From positions 1 to 64,000 of the forward strand of contig CAZOFH010000006.1 in NCBI GenBank assembly GCA_964579205.1: DNA of 64,000 nt. The letters are read 5' to 3'. This stretch comes from UBA7867 sp964579205. Its GTDB lineage: Bacteria > Bacillota > Clostridia > Christensenellales > UBA1242. This document shows, one piece after another, positions 51,522-61,109 of this stretch (its first letter is position 1; each line of letters starts with the position of its first letter). The translations under genes and the position numbers were made by a program. The notes under the pieces are model-generated. The model did not search any database and had not been told where the DNA came from. It saw only the letters and a program-made list of their open reading frames with translations.

Positions 51522-52676
51522 ATGCGTATAGAATTGCCAGACTACGACAGTTGTTGTGTCAATCTCACCTGTTCTGTCCAAAAGCATTTTGGCATCACAC
51601 CCCGTCACAACACGCTCAAAATCGTCGATGACGAACTCAAAAAGGACTACAAAAATGTAGTCATTTTACTTTTGGATGGGCTGGGTCAACAGGTTTTGCA
51701 GGAAATTTTGCCCAAAAATAGTTTTTTGCGTAAATACTTTGCTCAAGAATTGAGTGCGGTATTCCCTAGCAGCACTGTGCCTGCCACGGTCAGCATAAAG
51801 ACAGGGCTAACACCTGCAGAACACGCTTGGTGGGGACATTTTCTGTATTTCAAGAATTTGGGACAAACTATCAATGTTTACACAAACACCGATATGTTTA
51901 GCCGAAAGCAGGCGCCCAAGGACGATGTCGCCCACTACAACATTCCATACTTGAGTTTTCTCGACCAAGCGAACGAACTCAACCCAGATTTGCACGTTTA
52001 TACCGTTTGCCCTGCCAACGCGCGCGACAATTTTAGTACTTCCCAAGTGACTTGCAACGATATGACCGATATGTCTGAATACATTACCACGCTATGCAAT
52101 CTCGAGGGCAAGCGACTCATCTATGGATATCTAGACGCACTCGATAGCACGATGCACAAATTCGGCTGGCACTCGCCCGAGGCGAACAAACTCCTCAACG
52201 ACCTAAACTATCAGGTGGAGGATTTGTGTCAAAAATGCCCAAACACGCTATTTTTGATTACAGCGGACCACGGGCAAATAATCAATGGCGAAATCCGCGA
52301 CATTACGCACTACCCTGATTTTATGGACACGCTGTATATGATGCCGACTGGATGCACACGCGCGATGAGTTTTGTAGTGAAACCTGACAAGCACAAACTT
52401 TTTCAAAAACTTTTTGCAAAATATTTTGGCGACAAATTTGTGCTATTTAGCAAAAAGCAAGTACTCTCAGACAAACTCTTGGGCGACGGGATTTGCCACG
52501 ATGAATTGGACAATTTGTTAGGCGACTACCTAGCCTGCGCGACCGATGACTGCTCGTTTGTATTCTCGACCATTTATGGCTCGGCGCGACCTGAGCCAAA
52601 AGGCGTACACGGCGGGCTGACGCAAGCAGAAATGCGCGTTCCTCTCATAATTTACGGCAACAAAACAACAAAATAA
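51522..52676 (+). CDS. Alkaline-phosphatase-superfamily phosphodiesterase/pyrophosphatase
   Basis: 384 residues. Metal and nucleophile sites of the PF01663 type: VILLLDGLGQ (Asp52), FPSSTVPATV (Thr nucleophile), YGYLDALDSTMHKFG, ITADHGQ and the late VHGGLT His. No signal peptide, so it is probably cytoplasmic. It likely hydrolyses a phosphodiester or sugar-phosphate bond. Neighbours are the GGCT-like and GtrA-like genes. Confidence 0.9.
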   Translation: MRIELPDYDSCCVNLTCSVQKHFGITPRHNTLKIVDDELKKDYKNVVILLLDGLGQQVLQEILPKNSFLRKYFAQELSAVFPSSTVPATVSIKTGLTPAEHAWWGHFLYFKNLGQTINVYTNTDMFSRKQAPKDDVAHYNIPYLSFLDQANELNPDLHVYTVCPANARDNFSTSQVTCNDMTDMSEYITTLCNLEGKRLIYGYLDALDSTMHKFGWHSPEANKLLNDLNYQVEDLCQKCPNTLFLITADHGQIINGEIRDITHYPDFMDTLYMMPTGCTRAMSFVVKPDKHKLFQKLFAKYFGDKFVLFSKKQVLSDKLLGDGICHDELDNLLGDYLACATDDCSFVFSTIYGSARPEPKGVHGGLTQAEMRVPLIIYGNKTTK

Positions 52677-52686
52677 AGGAATACCA

Positions 52687-53262
52687 ATGGACACTCAATC
52701 TACCCCTACACCACCCGAAATCAACGGAACGGTACAAAAGGCAGCAACCAAAAACTCGCCAAAGCCTAAAAAAACTGCAAAGCAAATCCTCAAGCAGGCG
52801 TTCTTTTTTACCTGCTTTTCGGCAGGTGCTGCCATTGTGCAAATCGTATCTTTTACCCTGCTAAACGAAGTTTGCTCGCTACCCTACTGGCCTGCGTACC
52901 TCATATCGCTCTTGCTATCGGTGATTTTCAACTTTACTTTCAACCGCAAAGTAACCTTCAAGTCGACCAGCAACATCCCGCGCGCATTCAGCCTAGTCAT
53001 CCTGTACTACCTCATATTCACGCCGCTGTCGACGATGCTCGGGCAAAACCTGACGGACATCGGCTGGAATGAATATGTGATACTCATCGGAACGATGCTC
53101 ATCAATTTTGTGACCGAATTCTTTTACCAGAAACTGTATGTTTTCGACAAAAAGAGCACAGCGCAGACGGACGCCTCAGAGCGAACAGCAACCGAGGATA
53201 CCCAAACAGACGCTGACGCAGTAAATAGCGCCGATGCGGATATCGACAGCAGCAGCAAATAA
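52687..53262 (+). CDS. GtrA-like family membrane protein
   Basis: 191 residues. Four hydrophobic segments (about 38-150) with the GtrA mark SVIFNFTFNRKVTFKS after the second one. N- and C-termini are charged and low-complexity (TDASERTATEDTQTDADAV). GtrA proteins are thought to move lipid-linked sugars across the membrane. No glycosyltransferase gene is adjacent. Confidence 0.9.
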   Translation: MDTQSTPTPPEINGTVQKAATKNSPKPKKTAKQILKQAFFFTCFSAGAAIVQIVSFTLLNEVCSLPYWPAYLISLLLSVIFNFTFNRKVTFKSTSNIPRAFSLVILYYLIFTPLSTMLGQNLTDIGWNEYVILIGTMLINFVTEFFYQKLYVFDKKSTAQTDASERTATEDTQTDADAVNSADADIDSSSK

Positions 53263-53328
53263 CAAAAAAAAGACCCAGATTTCAGGCAACTCATTTGTTT
53301 GCCCAAACAATCAGGTCTTTTTTGTTTT
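53263..53328. terminator. Bidirectional terminator
   Basis: AAAAAAGACC / GGTCTTTTTT outer stem with further GATT / AATC pairing and a long loop. It separates the convergent GtrA-like and 53331 genes. Confidence 0.85.
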
Positions 53329-53330
53329 GA

Positions 53331-53822
53331 TTATTGACGGACAGCCTCAGCACTATCTGACTGAGTCTGAGTATTCTCTACTGCCTTTGCAGCGTCTTTG
53401 GCAAAATAAGCATCCATCTTGGCTTGCACAATCTGCCTCTTGGCATTGCGCTCAGCAGCCTGAGCAATACGCGCCTCTCTCTTGACACGCTCAGCACTCA
53501 ACTCGTGAGCATACTGGTCGCCAAAATTCTCAATCATAAATTGAGTGTAAGTATCCTGAATACGCATCATAAATTCGCACCTCCCTTCATTTTGACAAGG
53601 CGAACCGCCCAAATACGCGATAGCAAAATCGCTGAACAAAAACGCCTCTTTTTCCTTGTACTCGCTGTCGCCGAGAAAATCGTGCTCGACAATCCAACCC
53701 GCATTGTGCTTTTCGGTAAACATCTCCAATGTGCGGTCGCTCTGACCTCTCATATTGCCTACCAAATATTTCCTCGCAAAAAGCATCACTTCGGTAGCGT
53801 CAAGTTTGTCTACATATTTCAT
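53331..53822 (-). CDS. Hypothetical protein with helical C-terminus
   Basis: 163 residues, no family recognised. N-terminal part holds LDATEVMLFARKYLVGNMRG and DFAIAYLGGSPCQNEGRCEF. Residues about 105-145 are rich in Arg, Ala, Lys and Glu (AERVKREARIAQAAERNAKR) and probably form a long helix. No TM or signal. The RBS is weak. Confidence 0.7.
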   Translation of the reverse strand: MKYVDKLDATEVMLFARKYLVGNMRGQSDRTLEMFTEKHNAGWIVEHDFLGDSEYKEKEAFLFSDFAIAYLGGSPCQNEGRCEFMMRIQDTYTQFMIENFGDQYAHELSAERVKREARIAQAAERNAKRQIVQAKMDAYFAKDAAKAVENTQTQSDSAEAVRQ

Positions 53823-53987
53823 AAAATCACCAACCTAAAATTTTTTGCATCTTATCGTATCACAACTTTGCCCCGCCGTCAAGATTTTTTCTCAAAAAAC
53901 TACAAAAAATTGCATATTTTGTGAAAAAACAAAAAAGTAAACAATTTGGCTAGCGGTAATATCTAGCAAATCATCTACTTCTTTGGT

Positions 53988-55604
53988 TTACAAAACATCT
54001 TTTTCGCCGAGACGAGCAAACATTGCCTCAAATTTCCCGAAGTCCTGCCCTCCCTTTGCCTCGACAAATTGCCAAGTAGGTTGAGCATTCAGGCGCAAGT
54101 AATCCCGAATTTTCTTGGCTGCAAACGGCATAAACGGCTCAAAGAGGTTGGACAAATTGGCGATAATTTGGACACATGTATAGATGCAGTCATTGAATGC
54201 CGTCTTGTCCTCTTGCTTGTTGAGCACCCACGGCTGCATTGTATCGTAATACTTGTTGGCATCCTCGACCAAATCCATTACGCAAGCCACCGCGTCTCTA
54301 AAATTATTCTCCATAATATTCGCCTCGACCGCAATATATGTCTGGTCGATTTTGGCGCGCATCTCGGCATCCATTTGCCCATTAGGCAGGTATCCATCCA
54401 AGCCCTTGTAATTGAGCGTGCGGTTGACAAAATTACCAAACTTGTTGACAATATCGCTATTATGGAGCGCGTGATAATCTGCAAAAGTAAAGTTTGAGTC
54501 TCTCTTCTCAGGTCCATTAGCGATACAAAAATATCTTATGCTGTCTGGGTCAAATTTGTCCAACATCTGCAGCATTGGCCAGCCATTGCCCTTGCTTTTG
54601 CTGATTTTTTCGCCATTAATGTTGAGGAATTCTGAACTTACGCAATGTTCAGGCATCAAGAAAGGCTGCTTTGTCGCCATCAATAGCGCAGGGAAGATAA
54701 TTGAGTGAAATACAATATTATCCTTGCCGTGGCACATATACACGAGATTTTCTTGACCATCTTTTGAATACCAAAAGTCCGTCCAGTCCAGCCCATTCTC
54801 AGCGCAGTACGCCTGCGCAGCGGTCACATAGCCCCAAACTGCCTCAATCCAAACATAAATCCTCTTGTCCTCGTACCCCTCGAGCGGCACAGGCACGCCC
54901 CAATTTAGGTCGCGCGTAACAGCCCTATCGACTAGCCCTTCGGTCAAAAACTTGTCCGTCTCGTTGACCGTGTTTTTGCGCCAATAACCCTTGCAGCGCT
55001 CAAAATGCTCACGCAGAGGCTCAGAAAATTGCGACAGTGCAAAATATAGGTTGGTATTGTCACGCACATCGGTCTCACTACCGCAGATGCGGCACTTGCC
55101 TTTGAGCAAATCTTGCGCCTGAAAAACATAGTCGCAACTACCGCACTGGTCACCCTTGCTCACTGCACCACATTTTGGACAAACCACCTCGACCTCGCGG
55201 TCATAGATAAACTTGTTGCACTTTGGGCAGAAACTAGCAGGCTCGGTCTTGGGATAAATGTAGCCATTTTCCTTTAACTGCAAAATCATCTCTTGCACAC
55301 GCGCACAGTGGTGGTCGCTCGCCGTCATCGTGTAGTAGTCATAACTCATACCCAATTTCTCAAAAACCTCTACATATTGCTCGTGATACTGCTCGACGAT
55401 TTCTCTAGGTGTCCTACCCTCGCGAATTGCACGCTCGGTAGTCGGAGTGCCGTGACAATCAGTACCGCTGACCATCAACACGCGGTTGCCCTTGGCTCTG
55501 TGAAAACGCGCCAACACATCCCCCGGCATATATGCGGCAATATGCCCCAAATGAATATCACTATTCGCGTATGTCCACGCAATACCTATCAAAACATTCT
55601 TCAT
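53988..55604 (-). CDS. metG: Methionyl-tRNA synthetase
   Basis: 538 residues. HIGH-type motif HLGHIAAYMPGD, two zinc-knuckle sets (SFCPKCNKF, VVCPKCG, QCGSCDYVF, KCRICGSE) and KMSKS-type EKISKSKGN. The anticodon-binding helical domain follows. The C-terminal tRNA-binding (EMAP-like) domain is absent, so this is the short form. It charges initiator and elongator tRNA-Met. No T-box or SAM riboswitch was found in the 55605-56039 spacer. Confidence 0.97.
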   Translation of the reverse strand: MKNVLIGIAWTYANSDIHLGHIAAYMPGDVLARFHRAKGNRVLMVSGTDCHGTPTTERAIREGRTPREIVEQYHEQYVEVFEKLGMSYDYYTMTASDHHCARVQEMILQLKENGYIYPKTEPASFCPKCNKFIYDREVEVVCPKCGAVSKGDQCGSCDYVFQAQDLLKGKCRICGSETDVRDNTNLYFALSQFSEPLREHFERCKGYWRKNTVNETDKFLTEGLVDRAVTRDLNWGVPVPLEGYEDKRIYVWIEAVWGYVTAAQAYCAENGLDWTDFWYSKDGQENLVYMCHGKDNIVFHSIIFPALLMATKQPFLMPEHCVSSEFLNINGEKISKSKGNGWPMLQMLDKFDPDSIRYFCIANGPEKRDSNFTFADYHALHNSDIVNKFGNFVNRTLNYKGLDGYLPNGQMDAEMRAKIDQTYIAVEANIMENNFRDAVACVMDLVEDANKYYDTMQPWVLNKQEDKTAFNDCIYTCVQIIANLSNLFEPFMPFAAKKIRDYLRLNAQPTWQFVEAKGGQDFGKFEAMFARLGEKDVL

Positions 55605-56039
55605 AATATTTCACCTCTCCCCCAATGATACCACAAATAGCACAAAAAATCAATATATTTCGTCCACAATCAAAAAAGCGTGCCCTCAAAAATGGACACA
55701 CAACAAACTGGTTGATTTTGGATTAGGCAAAACGAGCAGTCTAGTTTACACTACTACACAGCATATATCCCTCCAAAAGGCAAACCGAAACAAACTCACA
55801 GATACTCTCGCCCGACACACTCATTTTATTGCATCATTTGGTGATTTTATTACCCCATTTTAGCATATTTGAGGCAATAAATCAAGTATTTGGCGAGGTT
55901 TTTGAGGGAATAGCAAGTAGTTTTTGTGGTGAAATAGGACGCAAAAACTCGAATTTAGGGCTGACTGCGATGGATTTTGACATTGACAAAATAGGGTTTG
56001 CAATTTGGGGCGCGCCCACAAAATGAGCAAAGGTAGGGC
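55605..56039. other. Intergenic stretch, no gene seen
   Basis: No supported gene or RNA family. An open frame at 55829-56026 lacks a proper RBS. Confidence 0.5.
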
Positions 56040-56070
56040 AAAAAAATAAAAGATAGCGTTTACTATCTTT
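56040..56070 (-). terminator. Terminator of the OLD-like operon
   Basis: AAAGATAG / CTATCTTT (56049-56056 with 56063-56070) with T-rich tail on the minus strand; it overlaps the last base pairs of the gene's stop codon. Confidence 0.75.
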
Positions 56071-57850
56071 ATTTGTAACTTGCATAAATTGCATCAAAGA
56101 GTTTGCTCCAGTTGCGGCTAGCGAGACGCAAATTCTTGTCCTTGGAATGGTCGAGCAACCACGAGCAGGCTTTGGTCGCGAGTTGAGCACGAAAATCAGC
56201 AGGCAAAGTTTTTTGGGTCTCGGCAACACTCAGCTGCTCCAAGAAGGGCAGATTAGGACGCAGCACGAAATCTGCGCCGAAAGCGTCGACTAGCAAATTG
56301 CCACAAGCATTGGCGAAAACATCATATGGTATCAAGTCCTCGATTGAGTTTATTCCAAAAGCGTCTTTTAGCACGATGACCTTGTCACTCTGCGCGCCAT
56401 AACTCTTTTTGAGTCGAGGTACGAGATTGTAAGTGGCGAAATTTTCCTCCGCAAGCACACACGGCAAGACATTTTGTCTAGCCAAAATCTGTGCCGTGCC
56501 CTCTACCCCGTCGGGAGTGGAATTGAGCACTAGCAGCGGGGTCCTGACCATATCGCTGCCAATCTGCTGGGTGTCGATGAGGAAATTTTTGAAACAATTC
56601 AGATACATTTCTACCGCGGCATCCATCACGATGAGCGGTGCACTATCGCGCAAAACAGCCTCGCTCACCTGCATACTCACCGCGGTAGTCACTGGTACAA
56701 TAGCAGCCTGACTAGTACGGTTTTCCTCGGTGAATTTCATATCGCTACTGATGAGGCTGTGACCCTTTTTGTCCTTGTAGACGACGCGAGTCCTATCGAG
56801 ATGCTCGGCAGGTAGCATAAAACTGCTGTGGGTCGAGTAGATGATTTGATTGGTCTTTGCCAATTCGTCAAAAAACACGACCAAATCCTGCTGCGCCAAC
56901 CCGTGCAAGGTCGCACCGCTCTCGTCGAGCAGCATAACGGTATTGGTGAGGAAAAACTGACTCTCCAGCGAAAACACCAAAAAGAAAGATAAAAACCACT
57001 GAATGCCGACGCTGCGGTCATCCAAAGGCGCGCGGATGCCATTTTTGTCGGTCACAAAAATAGTCAAGTTGCCGCCATCAAAGGCAAACTCAAACTTGTA
57101 CTCGCCCTGATGCCACCACTGATTGAATTCTTTGGTCAGCCTCAGCCCCGCCTCGTCGAATAGGCGCTGATATTTGGCTTGCTTTTGCACGATTTCTTTG
57201 AGTTGAGTCGCTGTCAATTTCATCTGTTTTTGCGACGCCTCCGCGAGCAGCGGCGTATCGCAAGCCAGCATTTGCGGCGTGATGCCTATGTACATCAAGA
57301 GGAGTTTGATAGTCCTCTGTTTTGACTTTGAAATAGTATTTACACCGCTCTTGTTGAATTTTGCTAACATTTGAGGTAGATAGATATTACTATCCAAATT
57401 ACCGTAGTTGCTGTAGTAGACAAAGCCCGGCATAATTTTTATCACAAAATCATCTAGCGCTCTACGATACTCATTCGGAATGTTGACGGGATATTCGACC
57501 ACATACTCACCGCTCAAAGTGCGCGAAACTCTGACATTGTCAAAAGAGATGCCCTGCCCAAATTTATTCTTGATGAGTTCTTTGTCATAGGGGCGCAGTC
57601 TAAACTCTGCCGTGATAAAAATCGGCATTTTGTCTCCGTCCATAATAGCATCAAAACGGTCAATCGGGATATCATTTTTGAGAATTTTATTGTCAGCGCG
57701 AGATGCTGGATTCAATTTCCAAAGGGCGCGCAAGAGGTTACTCTTGCCTGCCTCGTTGACTCCAGCAATAGCCGTTACGTTGTCGCAAACGACCCAGCCG
57801 CTGTCAACAAAGGAACGAAAATTTTGCACTCTAAATCTTGTTAATTTCAT
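56069..57850 (-). CDS. OLD family-like ATPase with possible TOPRIM domain
   Basis: 593 residues. RecF/SMC-like ATPase: FRVQNFRSF start, Walker A GVNEAGKSN (30-38), a signature-like LDDRSVGIQWFLSF (276-289), Walker B VMLLDE (305-310) and STHSSFML (339-346). After about residue 400, LIVMDAAVEMYL sits where OLD nucleases have a TOPRIM VEG-x-x-E, but with Asp-Ala-Ala in place of V-E-G. It may be a degenerate OLD nuclease. Related proteins act in phage defence or DNA repair. It begins 4 bp after a membrane protein gene, so both are in one operon. Confidence 0.8.
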   Translation of the reverse strand: MKLTRFRVQNFRSFVDSGWVVCDNVTAIAGVNEAGKSNLLRALWKLNPASRADNKILKNDIPIDRFDAIMDGDKMPIFITAEFRLRPYDKELIKNKFGQGISFDNVRVSRTLSGEYVVEYPVNIPNEYRRALDDFVIKIMPGFVYYSNYGNLDSNIYLPQMLAKFNKSGVNTISKSKQRTIKLLLMYIGITPQMLACDTPLLAEASQKQMKLTATQLKEIVQKQAKYQRLFDEAGLRLTKEFNQWWHQGEYKFEFAFDGGNLTIFVTDKNGIRAPLDDRSVGIQWFLSFFLVFSLESQFFLTNTVMLLDESGATLHGLAQQDLVVFFDELAKTNQIIYSTHSSFMLPAEHLDRTRVVYKDKKGHSLISSDMKFTEENRTSQAAIVPVTTAVSMQVSEAVLRDSAPLIVMDAAVEMYLNCFKNFLIDTQQIGSDMVRTPLLVLNSTPDGVEGTAQILARQNVLPCVLAEENFATYNLVPRLKKSYGAQSDKVIVLKDAFGINSIEDLIPYDVFANACGNLLVDAFGADFVLRPNLPFLEQLSVAETQKTLPADFRAQLATKACSWLLDHSKDKNLRLASRNWSKLFDAIYASYK

Positions 57851-57854
57851 TTGC

Positions 57855-58988
57855 TTACCGCCTTATGTTATCTCGCCTCATCTTGGCTAACAATTCCTGA
57901 GAGGCGCTACGTGTAGTAGTCGTATTAATATTGTCAAAACGCTCTGAAAGCATCAATTTGATAGGTTGATTGGTATCCGTAACAGGCTGCCGAATGTACA
58001 CATAATCATCGCGCTTGTCATTGGCAGGCTTTTTGTGCGTGATGATTTTGCGCGGGGTGGCTACCGATTTTGATTTACTAGTAGTCACGCGCGGAGTGGA
58101 TTTTTTACGAATAGCCGCAGGAACAGAAACTGCAGCAACTACGGGTTCGACCAAAACTGGCTCGACCTCGACTACCTCTACCCCGCTAGCGACAGACTCA
58201 CGGCTATTGCCCTCTCGAGTGCCTCTTTTGCGTGTGATACGCTCGCGAGGAGCCTTTGGCTTGCGCGGGCGCGTAGCCTTTGGCTCGACTGCCTGTGCGT
58301 CTATCTCGACTGTTGACTCAGGGTCAGCAGCCGCCTCAATACTCGGCACATTGGCCACATCAGCGACGGTAGGAATAACGGGCTGCTCTTGAAAGAGCGC
58401 AGCACGATATTCACTCAAATCGGCGTCAGTCAGCTGCCCCACGAGCGTCGCCTGCCTATCAGCGACCTCGACCACCATAGGCTCATCACGCAAGATATCC
58501 ATCCAGTTATCAAAAGACATCTGCCCTTGCGTCACCCCATTATAGGTATCGGTGTAGTCTGCATAAGACGCGCGCTGAATAGTGCGATTACGCGAGGTAG
58601 CCCGCCCTGATGAGCGCGACCTGCCCGATTTTGGCAAAGCCTTGCCTACAAAGGGAGGAATAGTCAACTGCTTGTAAAAAGGGTCAGAAAACTCTGAGCC
58701 ATAAATGATGATAGATTTTGCCTCAGTAGCGACCAGTGGTGAATCCTTTGCCTCATCCAGTGCCTTGTCCAAGCGAGCCTCTCCCTTATGAAAAATCGCC
58801 AGTACCACACTAATATAAATCGCTAGCAAGCCCGCACAAGGCAACAAAACTAGCGAAATCGTAATGTAAGTACTCAGTGTACCGTGATAAAAAATGGATA
58901 GTAACGCACCTACGAGCAAGAGTGCAAGAAGAAAGCCTACGAGGAAAATGCGTACAAAAAACTTGTTTGCCCCAACTTTGTCTGCCAT
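57855..58988 (-). CDS. Membrane protein with long basic tail, partner of the OLD-like ATPase
   Basis: 377 residues. Two TM segments (about 10-32 and 38-65), then a cytoplasmic region. Residues about 240-330 are low complexity and strongly basic (RPRKPKAPRERITRKRG, KKSTPRVTTSKSKSVATPRK), with an acidic Val/Glu stretch between. The C-terminus (SERFDNINTTTTRSASQELL) is more complex. A basic tail could bind nucleic acid or lipid headgroups. No family recognised. The 4-bp gap to the ATPase argues for joint function. Confidence 0.75.
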   Translation of the reverse strand: MADKVGANKFFVRIFLVGFLLALLLVGALLSIFYHGTLSTYITISLVLLPCAGLLAIYISVVLAIFHKGEARLDKALDEAKDSPLVATEAKSIIIYGSEFSDPFYKQLTIPPFVGKALPKSGRSRSSGRATSRNRTIQRASYADYTDTYNGVTQGQMSFDNWMDILRDEPMVVEVADRQATLVGQLTDADLSEYRAALFQEQPVIPTVADVANVPSIEAAADPESTVEIDAQAVEPKATRPRKPKAPRERITRKRGTREGNSRESVASGVEVVEVEPVLVEPVVAAVSVPAAIRKKSTPRVTTSKSKSVATPRKIITHKKPANDKRDDYVYIRQPVTDTNQPIKLMLSERFDNINTTTTRSASQELLAKMRRDNIRR

Positions 58989-59200
58989 TATTCTAATGCC
59001 CCCAAATACCAGTCTACCTATTTTTTACTATTCTACCACAATTACTCCACTTTGGCAATTAATTTGCACCAAAAAATAGAAAGGAAATTTGTTTTTCGCC
59101 CCCTCTCTCACTCTTTGTTTTATTGCCTTTTTTCCAGCGAAATTGCCAAACTTTACACCCCAATAAAAAGTGTAAATTTTCACAATAATTGCCCAAGCGC

Positions 59201-59229
59201 TTACTTCGTGACAAAAAATATGATATAAT
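59201..59229 (+). promoter_or_regulatory. Promoter of the DUF5131 gene
   Basis: TTACTT (59201-59206), 17-base spacer, TATAAT (59224-59229). Confidence 0.6.
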
Positions 59230-59261
59230 ATATTTATCATTAAATGTACAGGAGCAGTATT

Positions 59262-60005
59262 ATGCAAAATGAACAAGTAGCAAAAGCAATACCGTGGAAC
59301 CCATGGCACGGCTGTAAAAAAGCAAGTGCGGGGTGTAAAAATTGTTTTGTATTCAAGATTGACCAAAGATACGGCAGAGACACCTCGGTGATAACAAAAG
59401 GCAAAACAACCTTTATGCTCAAAGATAAGGATTGCCCGCCAAATTCCTTGGTCAAGCTCTGCTTTTCATCCGACTTTTTTATCGAAGAAGCGGACGAATG
59501 GCGCGCAGAATGTTGGGATTTTATTCGCAGGCGAAAGGATTGCATCTTTATCACAACGACCAAAAGACCAGAGAGAATCGCAAAATGCGTCCCCGCGGAT
59601 TGGGGCGATGGCTGGGAGAACTTTCATCTCAGTGTTTCGATAGAAAATCAAGAAATGGCTGATATCCGCCTAAAACACTTTTTGGCAGCACCGATAAAGC
59701 ATCGAGAGGTGTTTTGCTCTCCACTGATTGCACCGATTTCTTTGGGCAAATATCTCGACACGGGCTTGATAAAATGCGTCAACGTCGGCGGCGAAATGGC
59801 TCCCAAAAATGAAGTCCGCCCAATCCAATACGAGTGGGTCAAAAATCTATTCTTGGAGGCAAAAGAAAGGAATATCGAGTTTTATTTTCACCAATGCGGC
59901 TCAATGTTTTTGCGAGACGGCAAAAATATCGGCAAGTGGAAATTGAACGAGCAAATCCAACGCGCAGAAGAAATCCAACACGAACTCGAAGAAACCTACA
60001 AATAA
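59262..60005 (+). CDS. DUF5131 (phage Gp37/Gp68-like) protein, radical-SAM-like
   Basis: 247 residues from the ATG at 59262, 7 bases after AGGAG. The family's cysteine cluster is near the N-terminus: WNPWHGCKKASAGCKNCF with Cys18, Cys25 and Cys28. Conserved ITTTKRPER and the Ser/Glu-rich sheet-forming middle follow. DUF5131 proteins are often phage-borne and are predicted to hold an iron-sulphur cluster; the reaction is unknown. No other phage gene is near. Confidence 0.88.
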   Translation: MQNEQVAKAIPWNPWHGCKKASAGCKNCFVFKIDQRYGRDTSVITKGKTTFMLKDKDCPPNSLVKLCFSSDFFIEEADEWRAECWDFIRRRKDCIFITTTKRPERIAKCVPADWGDGWENFHLSVSIENQEMADIRLKHFLAAPIKHREVFCSPLIAPISLGKYLDTGLIKCVNVGGEMAPKNEVRPIQYEWVKNLFLEAKERNIEFYFHQCGSMFLRDGKNIGKWKLNEQIQRAEEIQHELEETYK

Positions 60006-60016
60006 CCACAACCAAC

Positions 60017-60072
60017 AAAAAAAATCCTAGGCAGGAGTATATAGCGATATACATAACTGTCTAGGATTTTGT
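60017..60072. terminator. Bidirectional terminator, copy 1 of a duplicated element
   Basis: AAAATCCTAGGCAG (60021-60034) pairs with CTGTCTAGGATTTT (60057-60070), one G-U pair. A small inner helix GTATAT / ATATAC lies within. T runs on both sides. It ends the DUF5131 gene. Confidence 0.85.
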
Positions 60073-60200
60073 TTATTCGCATTTTGCTGGAAGAGTAATT
60101 TTTGGATTAGATGCCAGCAATGCTCGGAGTATGCCGAATAATTTGAGGGCACATATTGAACATATGTAACCGTTACACAAACTCACAAAAAAGAGGATAT

Positions 60201-60322
60201 CAGCCCCTAGACGCACGCAAATCAAGGCGCAAAAAAAATCCTAGGCAGGCATGTATAACGATATACATAACTGTCTAGGATTTTTTTGCAGCAACGAAGA
60301 GTTGCGTAGCACATAGGGGCTG
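60201..60322. repeat. Nested inverted repeat holding terminator copy 2
   Basis: CAGCCCCTA and ACGCAA (60201-60220) pair with TTGCGT and TAGGGGCTG (60302-60322). Inside is terminator copy 2 (60231-60287), with arms identical to copy 1. The structure ends right at the stop codon of the 61027-60329 gene. Between the two terminator copies (60073-60200) no gene was seen. Confidence 0.7.
60231..60287. terminator. Bidirectional terminator, copy 2 of a duplicated element
   Basis: Same arms as copy 1 (60235-60248 with 60271-60284). About 50 of 54 bases are identical to copy 1. The four differences are confined to the inner helix, where pairing is kept (ATGTAT / ATACAT). It ends the 61027-60329 gene. 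Confidence 0.85.
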
Positions 60323-60328
60323 AGAAAT

Positions 60329-61027
60329 TTAGGCGGTGAACTTGCCCGCATCCTCCAACTCCCCCACCACCTCATACAAAGAGATGAAGTTTGCATAACC
60401 TGTGTAGTAGAACTTGGTCGAAGTCGAGGTCGAAGAATCCTTGCGCAAGTAGATGGTATTCTGAGTAGGTTTGTTGGTATTGTCTACTGCGAAGAACGCT
60501 GCATCATAATAAGTTGGCTCGGTAATCTCAGTCTTGTTGCCTAGCAAAAAGTATGTGAACTTGTCCCCATTGGCAGTAGTCATCATCTGACGCTCGTCCC
60601 AGTGAAAAGCAACCGAATAAGTGTTTTCTTTCTCTAGATTTGCGAAAGATTTTGACGATGATTGGTCATAAACTGCAGCCTTGCCTTTGCCAGCGTAACC
60701 ATTGAAAATAGTATCGATAACTACTGGGCTACCCGACCTATTGTATGCGTCCCAAACTTTGTAAAAGTCGTCACGGGTAGTCTCATCATCCTCAAACAGA
60801 GTCAAACTGCCCGATGTAGACTCGAGGACTATACGGTCAGGAGTAGTCTCAAAGTTGACCCCTGTATATGTCGGTATTACAGCCAACAGAATGGTAGTCA
60901 AAATGAGGACTGCTATAATAGAGTATGAAACGACAAAGAATATAAAATTACCTTTGCTCATACGCTTGAAAAATGGTACTTGCGTGCTGTTGTCTTGCAC
61001 TGAAATGTTGTTGTCTTGATTTTCCAT
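60329..61027 (-). CDS. Single-TM membrane protein, unknown function
   Basis: 232 residues from the ATG at 61027; an ATG two codons upstream is too close to AAGGG. A polar N-terminus is followed by FFKRMSKGN and a TM segment (about 30-53), then an outer domain of about 180 residues (TPDRIVLESTSGSLTLFEDD and so on). Layout resembles the protein encoded at 3193-4359. No family recognised. Gap to ftsH is 82 bp. Confidence 0.72.
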   Translation of the reverse strand: MENQDNNISVQDNSTQVPFFKRMSKGNFIFFVVSYSIIAVLILTTILLAVIPTYTGVNFETTPDRIVLESTSGSLTLFEDDETTRDDFYKVWDAYNRSGSPVVIDTIFNGYAGKGKAAVYDQSSSKSFANLEKENTYSVAFHWDERQMMTTANGDKFTYFLLGNKTEITEPTYYDAAFFAVDNTNKPTQNTIYLRKDSSTSTSTKFYYTGYANFISLYEVVGELEDAGKFTA

Positions 61028-61109
61028 AGTCATTCCCTTTTTGTGAAAATATAAAGCAAAATACCTAAATTTGCTACATTATGATAGCACAAGAACAAAT
61101 ATCGGTCAA

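Noticed and set aside
55605..56039. T-box or S-box leader for metG
   Set aside because: No GGGTGG-type T-box sequence or antiterminator pair was found in the 435-bp spacer.
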